Source: Sarcophilus harrisii (taxonomy: Eukaryota; Chordata; Mammalia; Dasyuromorphia; Dasyuridae). From it: DNA of 64,000 nt. The stretch spans positions 38,461,831 through 38,525,830 of the forward strand of contig NC_045429.1 in the NCBI RefSeq assembly GCF_902635505.1, written 5' to 3'. Position numbers and translations under genes: made by a program. The notes beneath the pieces were generated by a model. It was not told where the DNA came from and did no database searches. It saw only the letters and a list, made by a program, of their open reading frames with translations. Below are positions 63,815-64,000 of this stretch, one piece after another; position 1 is the stretch's first letter; each line of letters starts with the position of its first letter.

Positions 63815-64000
63815 CTGCCTGTTGGTGTCCCTGGCTCCTTCAAGTCCCAACTAAAATTCTATCTTCTGGAAGAAACCTTTTAGGAAACCTCTTTGCTGCT
63901 TGAGCTTTTCCTTGGAGATGACCTTTCATCTATCCCAATTGTATCTTGGATATATGTTGTTTCTTCCATTAGATTGTGAGCTTCTTAAGGGCAGGAACTA
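63815..64000 (+). repeat. L2 LINE 3' end, cut by window edge
   Basis: Typical L2 3' region: a degenerate 'CTTCAAGTCCCAACTAAAAT' stretch, later TTAGATTGTGAGCTTCTTAA and GGGCAGGAACTA. The terminal part lies beyond base 64000. Confidence 0.75.

Larger units (their letters stand above)
62867..64000 (-). other. SH3GLB1: SH3GLB1 upstream intron, part in window
   Basis: Intron preceding the 62635-62866 exon on the minus strand, running off the right edge. 62880-63650 is AT-rich single-copy sequence with no further SH3GLB1 exon that I can recognise. A degenerate SINE and an L2 3' end occupy the rest. Confidence 0.85.

Noticed and set aside
1-64000. A new multi-gene defence, biosynthetic or phage-like system
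   Set aside because: Apart from SH3GLB1 the window holds no convincing genes; the content is marsupial intergenic DNA and transposon relics.

Overview
This is mammalian nuclear DNA, almost certainly from a marsupial. The evidence is the repeat set: marsupial-type L1 3' ends, tRNA-headed SINEs with an RTE/BovB-like tail, CORE/MIR-type SINEs, very many L2 relics, and two copies of a poly(A)-tailed tRNA SINE that looks like WSINE1. If that last name is right, the animal is an Australian (australidelphian) marsupial. I cannot name the species.

The only host gene I can prove is at the right end on the minus strand: the last two coding exons of SH3GLB1 (endophilin-B1, also called Bif-1). The penultimate exon is 62635-62866 and the terminal exon is 62091-62198, with a 436-bp intron between them. 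A 3' UTR with a good AATAAA signal follows at about 61715-62090. To the right the window runs into the preceding intron. The roughly 61 kb to the left is downstream intergenic DNA. In human the next gene in that direction is SELENOF; nothing of it is visible here.

Layout. 1-7160: L2 relics, CORE-SINEs, one WSINE1-like SINE, and an L2 that carries SINEs, one of them split by a solo LTR (5282-5682). 7165-10105: an L1/HAL1-type element with a later L1 inside it. 10106-12540: mostly single-copy DNA. 12540-14870: L1 relics in a three-layer nest. 14870-31870: alternating L2, L1 and SINE fragments, long pyrimidine tracts and single-copy stretches. 31895-32056: a fragment of mitochondrial ND5 (a NUMT). 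32780-33770: a pyrimidine tract facing a purine tract of matching composition. 34000-37690: L2, SINE and CR1/L3 pieces, a possible second LTR and single-copy DNA. 37690-45900: two long antisense L1 relics, each broken by a sense L1. 46000-55360: long single-copy stretches with scattered L1, L2 and MIR. 55360-59520: dense sense-strand L2 and CR1/L3 reverse-transcriptase relics. 59816-59941: the second WSINE1-like SINE. 60100-62090: repeat-poor 3' flank and UTR of SH3GLB1.

No bacterial-style operon, CRISPR array, functional viral gene or new enzymatic system is visible. Most predicted reading frames are chance frames, microsatellite translations or LINE relics. The points most worth a second look are the NUMT, the datable nested insertions, the duplicated segment in the SH3GLB1 3' UTR, two perfect hairpins, the facing Py/Pu tracts and a few repeat-free blocks that may be conserved non-coding elements.
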